A model generated the notes under the pieces. It saw only the letters and a program-made list of their open reading frames with translations. It had not been told where the DNA came from and did no database searches. Shown here piece by piece: positions 32,165 to 40,555 of a DNA stretch of 55,540 nucleotides. The stretch lies in assembly GCF_000417505.1 (NCBI RefSeq), contig NZ_APHY01000007.1, forward strand, positions 1 through 55,540. The letters are read 5' to 3'. Position numbers and translations under genes: made by a program. Each line of letters starts with the position of its first letter. The stretch's first letter is position 1. The DNA is from Megasphaera sp. NM10. GTDB taxonomy: Bacteria; Bacillota; Negativicutes; Veillonellales; Megasphaeraceae.

Positions 32165-33814
32165 TCAGGCCCGCGGCGCCAGGTGCTGCTTCTGTTCGTA
32201 CATCTTGGTGTCGGCCCGATTGAAGACGGCCCGGTAGGCCGTGTCGCGTGTCTTGTCGTAGACGGCCATGCCTACGGAAGCGGCGAGCTGCGTCCACGGC
32301 TGAGCGGCACTCAGGTCGCGGATGTGTTCAAAGGCACGGACTTTCTCGAATAAGGCGTCCCGATGAGCATAGTCCTCGCCTTCGAGGATGACGACGAATT
32401 CGTCGCCGCCGATGCGGTAGACCGGGCTGTGCTTATAGATGCGGCAGACGGCCTGGCACAGGCGCTGTAAGGCGATGTTCCCCTTTTCGTGGCCAAAACG
32501 GTCGTTGACGTCCTTGAGCTGGTTCAAGTCGACCATGACCACGGCAAAGGCAGCCTGGCCGGCGGCGATTTTCTGGTTGAGGTCGTAGACCTTCCTGTTG
32601 TAGGCGGCGACGTTCTTGACGGCCGTCAGTTCATCCTGATAGGCCTGTTTCTGCATGGCGCCGACGTATTTGCGCATCCGTTCCATCGTATCGTTCATAT
32701 GGCCTGCAAGCCGCCCGATTTCATCTTGAGCTGTACTGTCCAGAGGCTGGTCATATTCGCCGCGGCCCAGGCGGCGGGCGGCTTCACTGATGTCATGCAG
32801 GGGCCGGACGATACGGTTCGCCGCCCGGATAGCCAGGAGCGTCGACAACAGGCCGATGACGACGGTCACAGCCAGGATCCCGAAGGTCATGAGCTGGCGG
32901 CCGGCATAGATTTCCCGTTCCGGTGCCGTCACGCCCAGTTTCATGCCATTCTTCAAGGTCGCAAAGCCCATGGCCATGGGAATGCCCTGATAATAGTAAT
33001 GGATCAAATGGGTATCCGTCGCTGACTGCTCCAGCAGCTCTCCGTGGCTGACGATATCGAAGCGCGGCTTGAACTCGTAGGCCACCTCCCTGCCGTCGGG
33101 ATGGAAATAAAAAGTCTGCCAGTCCTTGAAGAGGAAGCCGTATCCGCTGTCATAGACCTTCATGCTGCCGATGAGGTCGCAGAGCATGTTGAAGTCGATA
33201 TCGACGCCGACGACGGCGACGAACTGGCCTTGGACGTAGACGGGCATGACGTAGCTGATCATGCGGACACCATTATTGTCATTGACGTAAGGTGTCGTCC
33301 ACAAGGCCCTCTTCTCACGCAAGGGCTGATAATACCAGTTCGTCCGGCCCGCGTCGGCTTCCCCGTACGCCTCGACGGAGGTAATGGGCTGGGACACAAA
33401 ATCATGACGCGCATCTTTGCGGGTATACCAGAAGCCGTCCGGCCCGCCGGCCAGGTCTTCATTGTAATGGAGGTAATAGCCCTGGACGCCGTCGATGCCG
33501 GATACAGCATTATAAAAAGACCGGCTAATCATGGCTTCCAGCCGGTCGCGGTTGGCTTTATTACGCAAGTCCTGGGGATTTTTGACTTCATGCTCGATGG
33601 TATGGCCGATATAGTGGACGATGTCTTCGGACTGCATGAAAATTGGATTCAGTGTCGTACTGGCGTGGATGGCCCGGCCAGTGAGGGTCGTGGCGGCGAT
33701 TTCCGTCTCGCTGCGGTCGACGAGGAAGACGCAGAGGCTGCCGAAGACCAGGGTCAGCGTCAGGGAGACGCCGCAGATGACGGTCAAAAAGCGGGACCGT
33801 ATAGTTTGCATCAT
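32165..33814 (-). CDS. Membrane diguanylate cyclase (dCache-HAMP-GGDEF)
   Basis: This is a 549-residue sensor enzyme. An N-terminal membrane segment (9-32) leads into a periplasmic Cache domain (PYVNDNNGVRMISYVMPVYV, VVGVDIDFNMLCDLIG). A second membrane segment near 305-328, a HAMP linker (NRIVRPLHDISEAARRLGRG) and a GGDEF domain follow, with the active site RIGGDEF near 468. The motif is intact, so it should make c-di-GMP. It overlaps the upstream phosphodiesterase gene by 4 bp (ATGA), so synthesis and breakdown enzymes are coupled. Confidence 0.92.
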   Translation of the reverse strand: MMQTIRSRFLTVICGVSLTLTLVFGSLCVFLVDRSETEIAATTLTGRAIHASTTLNPIFMQSEDIVHYIGHTIEHEVKNPQDLRNKANRDRLEAMISRSFYNAVSGIDGVQGYYLHYNEDLAGGPDGFWYTRKDARHDFVSQPITSVEAYGEADAGRTNWYYQPLREKRALWTTPYVNDNNGVRMISYVMPVYVQGQFVAVVGVDIDFNMLCDLIGSMKVYDSGYGFLFKDWQTFYFHPDGREVAYEFKPRFDIVSHGELLEQSATDTHLIHYYYQGIPMAMGFATLKNGMKLGVTAPEREIYAGRQLMTFGILAVTVVIGLLSTLLAIRAANRIVRPLHDISEAARRLGRGEYDQPLDSTAQDEIGRLAGHMNDTMERMRKYVGAMQKQAYQDELTAVKNVAAYNRKVYDLNQKIAAGQAAFAVVMVDLNQLKDVNDRFGHEKGNIALQRLCQAVCRIYKHSPVYRIGGDEFVVILEGEDYAHRDALFEKVRAFEHIRDLSAAQPWTQLAASVGMAVYDKTRDTAYRAVFNRADTKMYEQKQHLAPRA

Positions 33815-36285
33815 GAAAGGGTCCCTCCTTTATGCAGCTGACAGGCCGGGCAGCAGAGCGCCGGCCGCACACAGGCCAGGGCCAATTTCCGACCGCTCCG
33901 GGGAACGGCGATGTACGTGACCTCTTTCCACGTATAGCCTGCATCCGCTCCTTTCTGGCGGAAGCGGAAGCAATCCGACTGGTCCCCTTGGGATAATTTC
34001 CTTTTGAGCGCCGTATAATCGGTGAAATCCAGGAAGCGCTGGCAGTCATCGGGATGGATATAGCTCCGGGCATAGTGATGAAGGAACTGGCGCATGAAGA
34101 GGCATTTCTCCATGAGTTCCCCGGCTACGGCATGGCGCGAGAACAAGGGGATCCCGGCTGATTTGTCCAAGTCGATGAGGTAGATGACATCGTACAGGCG
34201 GTAGAGCTCATGAATGTGGACGTTCAGCGCCTCCTGCTCCTGGATGTGTTCGTCCAGGGTCAGGTTGTGCAGGGACACGGTCAGCATCCAGCACGACGGC
34301 ATGGAGGCAACGAGTTCCGCCGTGAGCTGGACGTAGTAGCCCTTTTCCGACTGGAAGATCGTTTCCAAATGACCGCTCTGCTTGAGGCCTTCCATGAGGT
34401 CCCGGAAATGGGCATAAAGCCGCGTTCCAGGCCGGTTGATGCGCAGTTCGGCACTGAGGGCCGTAATGCGGCCGAAACTGGCCAGCTGATCCCGATAGGC
34501 CTGATTGAGATAGACGTGATGGAATGCTTGGCCGTCGTATTCGACCAGGGCCAGGGACTGATGGGTCCGGCGGATGGCGGCGCTGGTTTTCTCGTAATAA
34601 GCTCGGCTGGCCGCATCTTCGAAAGACCGGTACTGGCCTTCCAGATAGGAAAATAAATCGTTCCAGGGCATGGGCTTACTGAAGAAATAGCCCTGGAGCT
34701 TATCGCAGCCTACAGAGGCCAGGAAATCGACGTGTTTCTGCGTCTCTACGCCTTCGGCCAGGCTCTGGCTGCCGATTTCCTTGATCATGTCGACGGTATT
34801 GCCGATGATGGAACGGGCCTTGTCCGTCGACGACGAGAGGAAATGCGTATCCAGCTTGATGATATTGAAGTCATAATCCTTGAGGACGTTGAGCGACGAA
34901 TAGCCGCTGCCAAAATCGTCCATGAGAATTTGGTAGCCAGCCTGGAGGAAGCGTCCCAGGGCCTCTTTGATGACTTCTTTATCGTGGACCAGCATGGTCT
35001 CCGTGATTTCCAGATGGATGAGGTCCCGCGGCAGGCCATATGTCCGGACCGTATCTTCGACGACCTGGAAGATGTCGCAGAGGAAAAAGTCCAGACGCGA
35101 CAAATTGAAGGATACCGGGACGACGGGAAGCTGCTGATCCAGGCGGCGGCGCAGGGCCTGGCAGGTCTGGCGCAGGATGTAGCAGTCGAGTTTATAGATG
35201 TCGTGGTTCTTTTCCAGGATGGGAATGAAGCGGGCCGGCGACAGGAAGCCGACGACGGGGTCATTCCAGCGGGCCAGGGCTTCCATGCCGCAGACGGCAC
35301 CGGTCAGGGTGCGGATGACAGGCTGATAATAGACCTGGATCCAGCCGTGCTCAATAGCGTCATCACAGTGTCCGGCAATGTAGTTGTTGACCGTAATCAG
35401 CTTCTGCAGGTCCTGGGTATATTCCAAGACGGAGACGCCCACTTCATCGCGGATGTGCTGGCAGGCGATTTTGGCATAATCCACGGCCAGAGCCGGGTCG
35501 ACGACCTGATTTTCAGGAAAATGGTAGACGCCGGCCTTGATTTCCAGCTGGTACTTGCGATAGACCTGGCAGATGGATTCATGAAGTGTTTCCAGCTTTT
35601 CCCGCACAGACCCTTCCGGCGTGAGCAGCTGGAAGTGGTCATTGCGGCGACGCGACAAGAAGCCCTGCGGGAAGGTTTCCCGAATCATGGTGGCCAGGCC
35701 TTTCAGGCAGTCATCGCCGACGGCGACGCCATAGCGGATATTGACGAGCTTGAAGTTGATGACGTTGAAATAGACCAGGCAGTATCCCGACAGGAACTGA
35801 CCGGATTCCATGAGGTCCCGGACATACTGGAGGAAGCGCCGGTTCCCGGGCAGGCCGGTCATGTTGTCGATGTCGCTGGTCAGGTATTTGCGGTCGTAAT
35901 CGGCGATAAAGACGTAATAGACCTCACCCACGCCGGGCAGGGTGACTTTGCGGCTGAAGTGTTCTGCATAGCGTACGGTACCGTCACAGGCGATGACGCG
36001 GTAGCGGGCATAACTGGTCTGGCAGACGTCGCTCGCCGTCTGCTGGCGGATATTCTGTTCTACCAGTTCCCGGTCCCGCAGGTCGACCATGCCGCGGAAG
36101 CTGTGATGGACGTAGTCGGCCAGTTCTTCGTAAGAAGCGCAGCCAAAAAAGCCGATGACATAGTCACTGGCATAGAGCAGTGTTTCCCCTTCATCGGCTT
36201 TATAAATAAAGATTCCCCCGGCCAGGCTCTGGGGGATGCAGGCCGTCAAAGCGGCCTGGTCCTTCCCGTTCATTTGATGTTCCAT
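33811..36285 (-). CDS. c-di-GMP phosphodiesterase with degenerate GGDEF and PAS-like regions
   Basis: The 824-residue cytosolic protein has an N-terminal PAS-like region (IFIYKADEGETLLYASDYVI), then a GGDEF-like domain whose signature is replaced by RRRNDHFQL. An EAL domain follows (GMEALARWNDP, HLEITETML, ILMDDFGSGYSSLNVL, LAEGVETQ, LQGYFFSKPM) with all metal and catalytic positions present. A ~300-residue C-terminal tail looks PAS-like. It should hydrolyse c-di-GMP. The start at 36285 has GGGAGATGG upstream. Confidence 0.9.
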   Translation of the reverse strand: MEHQMNGKDQAALTACIPQSLAGGIFIYKADEGETLLYASDYVIGFFGCASYEELADYVHHSFRGMVDLRDRELVEQNIRQQTASDVCQTSYARYRVIACDGTVRYAEHFSRKVTLPGVGEVYYVFIADYDRKYLTSDIDNMTGLPGNRRFLQYVRDLMESGQFLSGYCLVYFNVINFKLVNIRYGVAVGDDCLKGLATMIRETFPQGFLSRRRNDHFQLLTPEGSVREKLETLHESICQVYRKYQLEIKAGVYHFPENQVVDPALAVDYAKIACQHIRDEVGVSVLEYTQDLQKLITVNNYIAGHCDDAIEHGWIQVYYQPVIRTLTGAVCGMEALARWNDPVVGFLSPARFIPILEKNHDIYKLDCYILRQTCQALRRRLDQQLPVVPVSFNLSRLDFFLCDIFQVVEDTVRTYGLPRDLIHLEITETMLVHDKEVIKEALGRFLQAGYQILMDDFGSGYSSLNVLKDYDFNIIKLDTHFLSSSTDKARSIIGNTVDMIKEIGSQSLAEGVETQKHVDFLASVGCDKLQGYFFSKPMPWNDLFSYLEGQYRSFEDAASRAYYEKTSAAIRRTHQSLALVEYDGQAFHHVYLNQAYRDQLASFGRITALSAELRINRPGTRLYAHFRDLMEGLKQSGHLETIFQSEKGYYVQLTAELVASMPSCWMLTVSLHNLTLDEHIQEQEALNVHIHELYRLYDVIYLIDLDKSAGIPLFSRHAVAGELMEKCLFMRQFLHHYARSYIHPDDCQRFLDFTDYTALKRKLSQGDQSDCFRFRQKGADAGYTWKEVTYIAVPRSGRKLALACVRPALCCPACQLHKGGTLS

Positions 36286-36393
36286 GCGTCCATCTCCCGT
36301 CGTAATATATTTTATATTTCGTATATACCATCCGTATATTTCTGTATATATTTCTATTTCATTATATTACAAGCCTGACAGGAGTACAAGCGC
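36286..36393 (-). promoter_or_regulatory. A+T-rich upstream region of the c-di-GMP gene pair
   Basis: This 108-bp region is very A+T-rich with repeated gtatata/aatata motifs, in sharp contrast to its G+C-rich surroundings. It lies upstream of the phosphodiesterase gene and just after the stop of the lipase gene. It probably holds the promoter, but no single -35/-10 pair stands out. Confidence 0.45.
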
Positions 36394-37640
36394 CTAGTCG
36401 GCACCGGCCAGAGCCAGCAGGGCTTCAATGGGTGTCATCTTGCCCGTATCGGTCGTGCGGGACACGGCCGTCCGCACCAGGCCGGTCCGGGCATCGTACC
36501 ATATTTCGTCATACGTGAGGGCAAAGTCATATTCTTTTCCCTTGAGGCGCCGCGCCTGGAACTGGCGGAGCAGGACCTCGCTGCAGCCGTTCTGCCGGGC
36601 CTGGCGCAGGGCTTCTCCCAGGGACTGTTCCCTGCGGGCAAAGACAGGATGCAGGCGGTAGCCGAGCTGGTCGTCGGCAGCCCGTTCCAGATAGGGCGTA
36701 TCGGCCTGCAGGGCCTCGTCGAGGGTCAGGGACAAGGGCGGGACCCAGACCGGTGAGCCGAAAGGCCGGCCGCCATCGTCTGGCACAGCATGGCCCAGAT
36801 AGGTTTCATAAGCCGTCTTAGCATCGTAATAACGGCGCAGAGCGGTGTCGGCATATCCGGCTATATCATGGGCAAAGCGGCGCGTCGTCGGCGCTGCCTG
36901 CCAGACCGTCTTGTCCGGGAACTGTTCATACGTGCGGGAAACGGCCTGTACGGCCTTTTCTACGGGATCGCCCTCCATGACGATGCGGTCCAGCCGGATG
37001 CGCCGGCCGTAAGCCTCATTAAAGGCGTCATTGCCGACAGCCGGAGCGCCGAAGGTCACGACCTGGAGCTGCGACGCACCCTGGTCGGCCAGGCGGGCCG
37101 CCGCCAGGACGGCGACGGCTCCGCCCAGGCTGTGACCGGTCAAGGTCAGCCGTTTCGGTGCATGGGCATCGGCAGCCAGCACCTGGCCTACGGTCTGGCC
37201 GCCATAGGCGCTGCCAGAAGGGTCGTCGTGTAGTGGTCAAAGCCGGCATGGACGCGGCGGACGCCGTCCTTTCTAGCGGTCTTCCCGGCCGTGCCGCCGT
37301 AGGCGACGGAATGGAGGTTCAAATCGGACTTGATGTCGGCCAGGCTGGCCGTTCCGGTCACGGCCAGGAGCGTATCGTCCCCTTTCCGGGCCAGGTGGAA
37401 CTTGGCTTCCGATTTATCATCCTTCTGGACCTGGCTGTCGATGTGCCAGCCCCGGCGCACCAGCTCCTGACGGGCTGCCAGACCGGGCCTGTCGCCGTAA
37501 GAAGCCATGGCCATCCAGGCACAGAGGGCTTCCTGCCGGGCCTGTTCATAAGCGGCGCGCGGCGAATCGGCAAAGACAGAAAAAGCTGTTGTCACGCAAA
37601 AAAGGCACGTGAAAACAGCTTTGTAACAAGAAGTGAACAT
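36394..37640 (-). pseudogene. Secreted class 3 lipase with a 1-bp frameshift
   Basis: The first frame starts at ATG 37640 with a signal peptide (MFTSCYKAVFTCLFCVTTAF, cut after SVFA). It continues through LLAVTGTASLADIKSDLNLH and VHAGFDHYTTTLLA, then stops at 37188. The second frame continues AYGGQTVGQVLAADAHAP with the nucleophile elbow TGHSLGGAVAVLAAA, VTFGAPAVGND and EGDPVEKAV, ending at 36394. Together they make one fungal-lipase-like (PF01764) exported hydrolase of ~414 residues. One base seems to be missing near 37207-37213. This is either a real knock-out or a sequence error. Confidence 0.8.
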
Positions 37641-37662
37641 AGGCTTTCCCCTTTCCAGCCCA

Positions 37663-39102
37663 TCAGGGCTCGTAGGACAAAATGGAAAAGACTTCCCGGT
37701 TCGGATGGTGTGATTCTTCAAAATAGAGAGTCCGCTTCAGCTCCCGTTCCCATTCGGCTTTGCGCTTCTTGTCCTTGAGCAGGGCCAGGACGTCGGGATG
37801 GGCTTCGATGAGGATATCCCCTTTGATGTGGCGGACCTGGACCATATGGCGCAGGCGGCGGATGATCTGGATGGCCACGGTTTCCGGCGAATAGAGGTAG
37901 CCTGAACCGCCGCAGACGTCACACGGGCTGAACTGGACCTGGTACAGGCTCTGGCGGGCCTTCTTGCGGGTGATTTCCACCAGGTTCAGGGCCGTCATGC
38001 CCAAGACGCGGGTCTTGGTGCAGTCCTGCGCCGTTTCCCGGGTCAGGATCTGGAGGATTTCGTCGCGTTTCGTCGGCTGGGCCATGTCGATGAAATCGAT
38101 GATGATGATGCCGCCAATATCGCGCAGGCGCAGCTGGCGGGCGATTTCCACGGCCGCTTCCTTGTTGACGTGGAAAATCGTGTCCTGCAGGGTCGAACCG
38201 TTACCGGTGTACTTGCTGCTGTTGACGTCGATGACCGTCAGGGCTTCCGTGTGGTCGATGACCAGATTGCCCCCTGACGGCAGGGGCAAGATGCGCGACA
38301 TGAGGTGGGTCAGGCTCTCTTCGATGGCGTACTGTTCAAAGATGGACACCGTCCCTTCGTAGAGGCGGACGCGGCTGCGCCAGGCCGGGTCGGGAAAGAC
38401 CTGGCAGATGCGTTCATAAGCTTCGCGGCTGTCGACGACGACTTGTTTGACGTCGGCCGTGAAATGGTCGCGGATCATGCGCATGACCAGGTCGGCTTCG
38501 CGGTATAAGAGGGTCGGCTTGCGGGACCGCTTATACCGCTGGAGGATGCTGTCCCACGTCCCCAGGAGATACTGCAGGTCCTTGAGGAGCTCTTCCCGGG
38601 AAACGCCCTTGGCGACGGTCCGGATGATGAGGCCCATGCCGTCGGGCTTGATTTCCGATACGATGCGGCGCAGGCGGTTGCGTTCTTCTTCATCGCGGAT
38701 TTTCTTGGACACGCCGATGTAATCGACAGTCGGCATGAGGACGGCGTAGCGGCCGGCCAGGCTGATATTGGCCGTGACTTTCGGCCCCTTCATGCCCTGT
38801 TCGTCCTTGATGACCTGGACCAGGACGGACTGGCCCACGGAGAGGTGCATCTGCTGGATTTCTTCCTTCGACGCCGCCCGCGGGAACATGTCGCCCATAT
38901 AGATGAAGGCGTTCCTGCGGCGGCCGATGTTGACAAAGGCAGCCTGCAGGGACGGCAGGATGTTCTGAATCGTCCCTTTATAGATATGGTTGACAATGTG
39001 CATGTCGTCATTGCGTTCGACAGCGAAATCACGAAGACGACCATCCTCCAGGATAGCCATGCGCGTTTCTTCTGGCATGACATTGCCTACGATTGTTTTC
39101 AT
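37663..39102 (-). CDS. rng: Ribonuclease G/E family protein
   Basis: This is a 479-residue endoribonuclease acting in rRNA maturation and mRNA decay. An S1 RNA-binding region lies at the start (IYKGTIQNILPSLQAAFVNI). Catalytic Asp residues are in VIDVNSSKYTG (near residue 290) and IIIIDFIDM. The zinc-link CDVCGGSG near 400 holds the dimer. Length fits RNase G rather than the longer RNase E. It follows cbiL, in a cluster with the TIGR03960/TIGR03936 pair that often neighbours rng in Firmicutes. Confidence 0.94.
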   Translation of the reverse strand: MKTIVGNVMPEETRMAILEDGRLRDFAVERNDDMHIVNHIYKGTIQNILPSLQAAFVNIGRRRNAFIYMGDMFPRAASKEEIQQMHLSVGQSVLVQVIKDEQGMKGPKVTANISLAGRYAVLMPTVDYIGVSKKIRDEEERNRLRRIVSEIKPDGMGLIIRTVAKGVSREELLKDLQYLLGTWDSILQRYKRSRKPTLLYREADLVMRMIRDHFTADVKQVVVDSREAYERICQVFPDPAWRSRVRLYEGTVSIFEQYAIEESLTHLMSRILPLPSGGNLVIDHTEALTVIDVNSSKYTGNGSTLQDTIFHVNKEAAVEIARQLRLRDIGGIIIIDFIDMAQPTKRDEILQILTRETAQDCTKTRVLGMTALNLVEITRKKARQSLYQVQFSPCDVCGGSGYLYSPETVAIQIIRRLRHMVQVRHIKGDILIEAHPDVLALLKDKKRKAEWERELKRTLYFEESHHPNREVFSILSYEP

Positions 39103-39146
39103 CTTCTCATTCCTCCTGTGCGGGCAAATTGGTAATCGCAGACAGG

Positions 39147-39842
39147 CTATTTCACTAACAAGACGGCGAAATAACCCGTTTCTTTGGCGTCAGCCGCTTT
39201 TTCATAGACCCGTTCTCCCGGCAGGCCGCAGCGTTCGATCATCGACGCCTTGTCGAGGAGCTGCAGGTCCCGCAGTTCCTCCTGGATTGGTGCCAGCCGT
39301 CCCGAGGGCTTCATGATGACCTTGCTGCCTTCCAGGGCCAGCAGTTCTTTGCGGTGTGCATTGTTTCCGGGGATGACGATGAGGGCTTCATCCTTTTCGC
39401 ACAGCGGCTGCTGGAGCTTGGCGGCGACGGCGCAGAAACTGGGCACGCCGGGCACGATTTCCGTGTCGTAGCCGGCCTCATGGACGAGGCGGTGGACGTA
39501 GATGCTGGTCGCGTAGACCGTCGGGCAGCCCAAGGTGATGAGGCAGACGTCGCGGCCCTGGTCGAGTTCGTCCTGCAGGCGGCGCGCCGCTTTCTCATGG
39601 GCTCCCTGGAGGACCTGGTCGTCGCGGGTCATGGGGAAATCCATGGCGATGACCATTTTATCTTCTAAGGAAACGCCGCAGCCGTCCAGGGCCTTCAAGA
39701 GGATGCCCTGGGCCGTGACGACGCCGGTCCGGCTCTGGGGCACGGCCAGGACGGGACAGGTCCTGATGATTTTCAGCGCCTTCAGGGTCAGCAGTTCCGG
39801 GTCGCCCGGGCCGACGCCGACGCAATAGAGTGTACCTTTCAT
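39147..39842 (-). CDS. cbiL: Cobalt-precorrin-2 C20-methyltransferase
   Basis: CbiL adds the C20 methyl group at the entry to corrin synthesis. The 231-residue protein has tetrapyrrole methylase motifs GTLYCVGVGPGDPELLTLKA, TLGCPTVYATSIYVHRL, IVPGVPSFCAVAAKLQQPLC and VIPGN. The ATG at 39842 is preferred over the one at 39848 because GAGGG lies at a proper distance only from the former. It is far from the other cbi genes and lies 2 bp after the TIGR03936-type gene, in the cell-shape/rng cluster. It fills the gap left in the riboswitch-controlled operon. Confidence 0.92.
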   Translation of the reverse strand: MKGTLYCVGVGPGDPELLTLKALKIIRTCPVLAVPQSRTGVVTAQGILLKALDGCGVSLEDKMVIAMDFPMTRDDQVLQGAHEKAARRLQDELDQGRDVCLITLGCPTVYATSIYVHRLVHEAGYDTEIVPGVPSFCAVAAKLQQPLCEKDEALIVIPGNNAHRKELLALEGSKVIMKPSGRLAPIQEELRDLQLLDKASMIERCGLPGERVYEKAADAKETGYFAVLLVK

Positions 39843-39844
39843 GA

Positions 39845-40555
39845 TCATCCCTCAAATAACGAATATTTCTGACCGTTTTCCTTGCGGACGAAAATACCCG
39901 TCCGCCGGGCCAGCATCATGTCCGTGTGGATGGGCAGGCCGAATTGGCTGCCCAGGATTTCCCAGACCTGGGACGGCTTGATGGCCCCTTCGCCGGTCTG
40001 ATAGATGCCGACAGTCAGATAGACATTGCCGTCCTTCACATGGCCGTGGACGGCTTCGACGACGTGCTGCTTGACGTCGATGGTACGCACGCGGTGCTTG
40101 CCCTTGTGGGACACCTTTTCATAGAGGACGCTGGCTGCGTCATTGAATTTCGCCAAAATCTGGTTGAGTCCGTCCTGGCTGAGGTCTTCCGTCAGCGGGC
40201 CGCGCAGGGTATAGACGGCGTAATTGGCAATGGCCATCAGCTTCAGTGCCTTGGCATCGACATATTTGCCATCGAGGACGGCAAAGCCCTGGGGCGACAT
40301 GGCGTTCATGCGCGCCATGACGTCGGCGACGGGCAGCTTTTCAGCCAGTTCCATGTCGAGGTATTCCACATCGGCCGAGACACCGACGCCCAGGGCCGAG
40401 GCGAAGCTGAGCTTCATATGCGGATTGAAGCCTTCAGAATAACAGATAGGCAGTTTGGCCCGGATGATGACGTAGCGCACGGCCCGGGCAAAATCCAGGT
40501 GCGACAGGAATTGCAGGGCCCCATCTTTCTTAACAGCTAAACGTAGTCTTTCCAT
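39845..40555 (-). CDS. TIGR03936 / DUF2344 radical SAM-linked protein
   Basis: The 236-residue protein begins MERLRLAVKKDGALQFLSHLD and has the IRAKLPICYSEGFNPHMKLS motif typical of the family, which nearly always pairs with the TIGR03960 radical SAM protein. Start ATG 40555 follows GGAAGGGGACGACC. It overlaps the end of the radical SAM gene by 26 bp. Its biochemical role is not known to me. Confidence 0.9.
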   Translation of the reverse strand: MERLRLAVKKDGALQFLSHLDFARAVRYVIIRAKLPICYSEGFNPHMKLSFASALGVGVSADVEYLDMELAEKLPVADVMARMNAMSPQGFAVLDGKYVDAKALKLMAIANYAVYTLRGPLTEDLSQDGLNQILAKFNDAASVLYEKVSHKGKHRVRTIDVKQHVVEAVHGHVKDGNVYLTVGIYQTGEGAIKPSQVWEILGSQFGLPIHTDMMLARRTGIFVRKENGQKYSLFEG

